DNA from: Flavobacteriales bacterium UBA6772
Lineage (GTDB): Bacteria; Bacteroidota; Bacteroidia; Flavobacteriales; UBA7430
Length of the DNA: 34,357 bases
Direction: 5' to 3'
NCBI GenBank assembly: GCA_905182215.1
Contig: CAJJAI010000055.1
Coordinates: 1-34,357 of the forward strand
A program made the position numbers and the translations under genes. A model generated the notes under the pieces. It was not told the DNA's origin and made no database searches. It worked only from the letters and a program-made list of their open reading frames with translations. This document shows positions 33,187 to 34,357 of this stretch, in pieces (position 1 is the stretch's first letter; the number at the start of each line of letters is the position of its first letter).

Positions 33187-33787
33187 AAAGTAGCCAAGGC
33201 TTCGTTTAAGAGTTAAAGGAAACTGCTATTTTTTTTTGTCTGCATTCAAAAGGTCATTTTTCTAATTGCAGTAGACGCTTAGTAAGATTGTGACACCGAC
33301 CTTCTCAGATAAAAAAGAGATTTTCAGATGACTAACAAAGACCTAAACTTATTTGATGATTTAATTTCCTTTTTTTTTACCCGACCTCTTTTATTTTAGA
33401 GAAAGAAACGTATAAAATGAGCGTAGTAAAATGCTGTTTGAGTTTTCTGACCGAATGAAGGAAGGAAACGAGTTCATTTTGGTAGCCATTTTAAAGATTC
33501 TGAAACGTCAATAAATAAAATAAGTCATGATTTTTCGTTCTTTTCATCGAGGAAAAGGACAAGAGAAATAAAGGTGAAACTTAGAATAAAATAAGGTTTC
33601 GAAAAATCTCACACTTCAAGAAACCTCAGCAGAGCAAATAAATTGTCAAGGCCTGCAAAGAAACGGACAAGCATAAAGGACTTAAACAGATGCTTTGAAT
33701 GCTTTTTAAAATAAACAAAAAGCAAATTAGTTTACTGAAAATATACTATTTTCGCAGTCTAATAAAGTTTACAAATTAAATTCAGTT
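33187..33787. other. 600-bp gene-free gap before GAPDH, probably decayed repeat sequence
   Basis: No ORF longer than about 25 codons with a credible start, and no RNA gene recognised. The middle (33415-33600) contains phrases (GAGTTTTCTGACCGAA, then GATTTTTCGTTCTTTTCATC) that resemble, from memory, intergenic repeats in other flavobacteria. One hairpin is possible at 33537-33560 (GTTCTTTTC/GAAAAGGAC). The right end holds a near-consensus -7 element TATTTTCG (33747-33754) for GAPDH. Confidence 0.5.
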
Positions 33788-34357
33788 ATGAATTACCAAG
33801 AAGAATTAAACGCACGTATTGCTGAGGAGAGAGCAGCCATTGAGCTGATTAAAATCACCAGTGATTTATCTTTTGAAAGATCTATTGAATTAGTAATTTT
33901 CAGACATCAATTAATAGACAAAAGATCGAGTGAAATCTTGAACCTTCACGAATACGCGAAGAACTTTGTTAACAAGCCAATTAATATCTTCGAAACTTTA
34001 GCAATTGCTAAAGGTATTTCTGAATCTGCTATAGCTCCTTCTAAAATCGACTTAGGTAAACTTACTTACGAGTGGATTAACGAAAAAGAGCAGTTTGCTA
34101 ATGTTGCTGCTTTTGTTGCAAAAAAATTGAATTTCGTAAACAACGAGAGTACTTCTATTACTCCTAAAGATGTAGTTCTTTACGGTTTTGGTAGAATTGG
34201 ACGTTTATTAGCGCGTGAGCTTATGGCGCAAGAAGGTAAAGGAGAGCAATTGCGTTTAAGAGCTATTGTTTTACGTAACAACGATGAGCAAAATATTATT
34301 AAAAGAGCTTCTTTATTACGTACCGACTCTGTACACGGAAAATTCCCAGGTACTGTA
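33788..34357 (+). CDS. gap: Glyceraldehyde-3-phosphate dehydrogenase, long form, 3' end cut off by the window
   Basis: The first 190 codons are visible with no stop. Residues 1-125 are a mostly helical N-terminal extension (MNYQEELNARIAEERAAIELI onwards), followed by the NAD-binding start DVVLYGFGRIGRLLARELM and then LRTDSVHGKFPGTV. Most GAPDHs begin at the Rossmann fold; this extended form of about 480 residues is known from Bacteroidota and some gammaproteobacteria. The enzyme interconverts glyceraldehyde-3-phosphate and 1,3-bisphosphoglycerate, and the direction is not determined here. The catalytic Cys lies beyond the window. A near-consensus -7 element lies 33 nt upstream. Confidence 0.95.
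   Translation, partial: MNYQEELNARIAEERAAIELIKITSDLSFERSIELVIFRHQLIDKRSSEILNLHEYAKNFVNKPINIFETLAIAKGISESAIAPSKIDLGKLTYEWINEKEQFANVAAFVAKKLNFVNNESTSITPKDVVLYGFGRIGRLLARELMAQEGKGEQLRLRAIVLRNNDEQNIIKRASLLRTDSVHGKFPGTV

Overview
The window (about 34 kb, AT-rich) looks like chromosomal DNA from a Bacteroidota bacterium, most likely a marine-type member of Flavobacteriales. Signs of this are: start regions without Shine-Dalgarno sequences; repeated matches to the Bacteroidota promoter consensus (TTG about 17-23 nt before TAnnTTTG) 15-40 nt upstream of genes; both type A and type B sorting domains of the type IX secretion system (T9SS); the long form of GAPDH with an N-terminal extension; and lipoproteins with the GCMDxxACNY motif. 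Gene order and base composition are uniform. I see no prophage, insertion sequence, CRISPR array, tRNA or rRNA.

Layout. 1-3351 (minus): gyrB (cut by the window edge), the ribosomal operon rpsF-rpsR-rplI, and rlmH. 3407-8932 (plus): nadC, a YihY/BrkB membrane protein, a very long M1 metallopeptidase whose C-terminal third looks like an outer-membrane barrel, and a small DUF2147 protein. 8933-9214: two terminator hairpins and a candidate small RNA. 9215-12192 (minus): aroQ, murB, a small Cys-rich membrane protein and a Lys1/AlaDH-like dehydrogenase. 12308-16390 (plus): xerD, an MFS transporter, then an MbnP-MbnH-like pair (a predicted copper protein carrying a T9SS signal, and a di-heme lipoprotein). 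16445-19548 (minus): a lipoprotein, a dicarboxylate symporter and aroC. 19777-22471 (plus): hutI, a T9SS type B surface protein and a PyrR-like phosphoribosyltransferase. 22598-25480: mnmD (minus) diverging from an M42 peptidase and ilvE (plus). 25600-26861 (minus): SPFH protein, ribbon-helix-helix protein and a DUF4177 protein missing from the ORF track. 26992-33186 (plus): SlyD-like isomerase, DbpA-like helicase, RluF-like pseudouridine synthase, three tandem cold-shock genes, a SpoU methyltransferase, a DUF1573 protein and an aminotransferase. 33788-end: GAPDH (cut by the window edge).

Most genes are housekeeping: replication, translation and RNA modification, NAD, shikimate and cell-wall synthesis, and amino-acid metabolism. 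The parts that most deserve a second look are the MbnP-MbnH pair routed to the T9SS, the candidate small RNA after the dehydrogenase gene, the peptidase-barrel fusion, the triplicated csp array, a PHO-box-like direct repeat before the DUF1573 gene, the SPFH operon with its repeat-encoded N-terminus and palindrome, and a dispersed intergenic repeat present in three decayed copies. No single element is clearly a new defence or mobile system.
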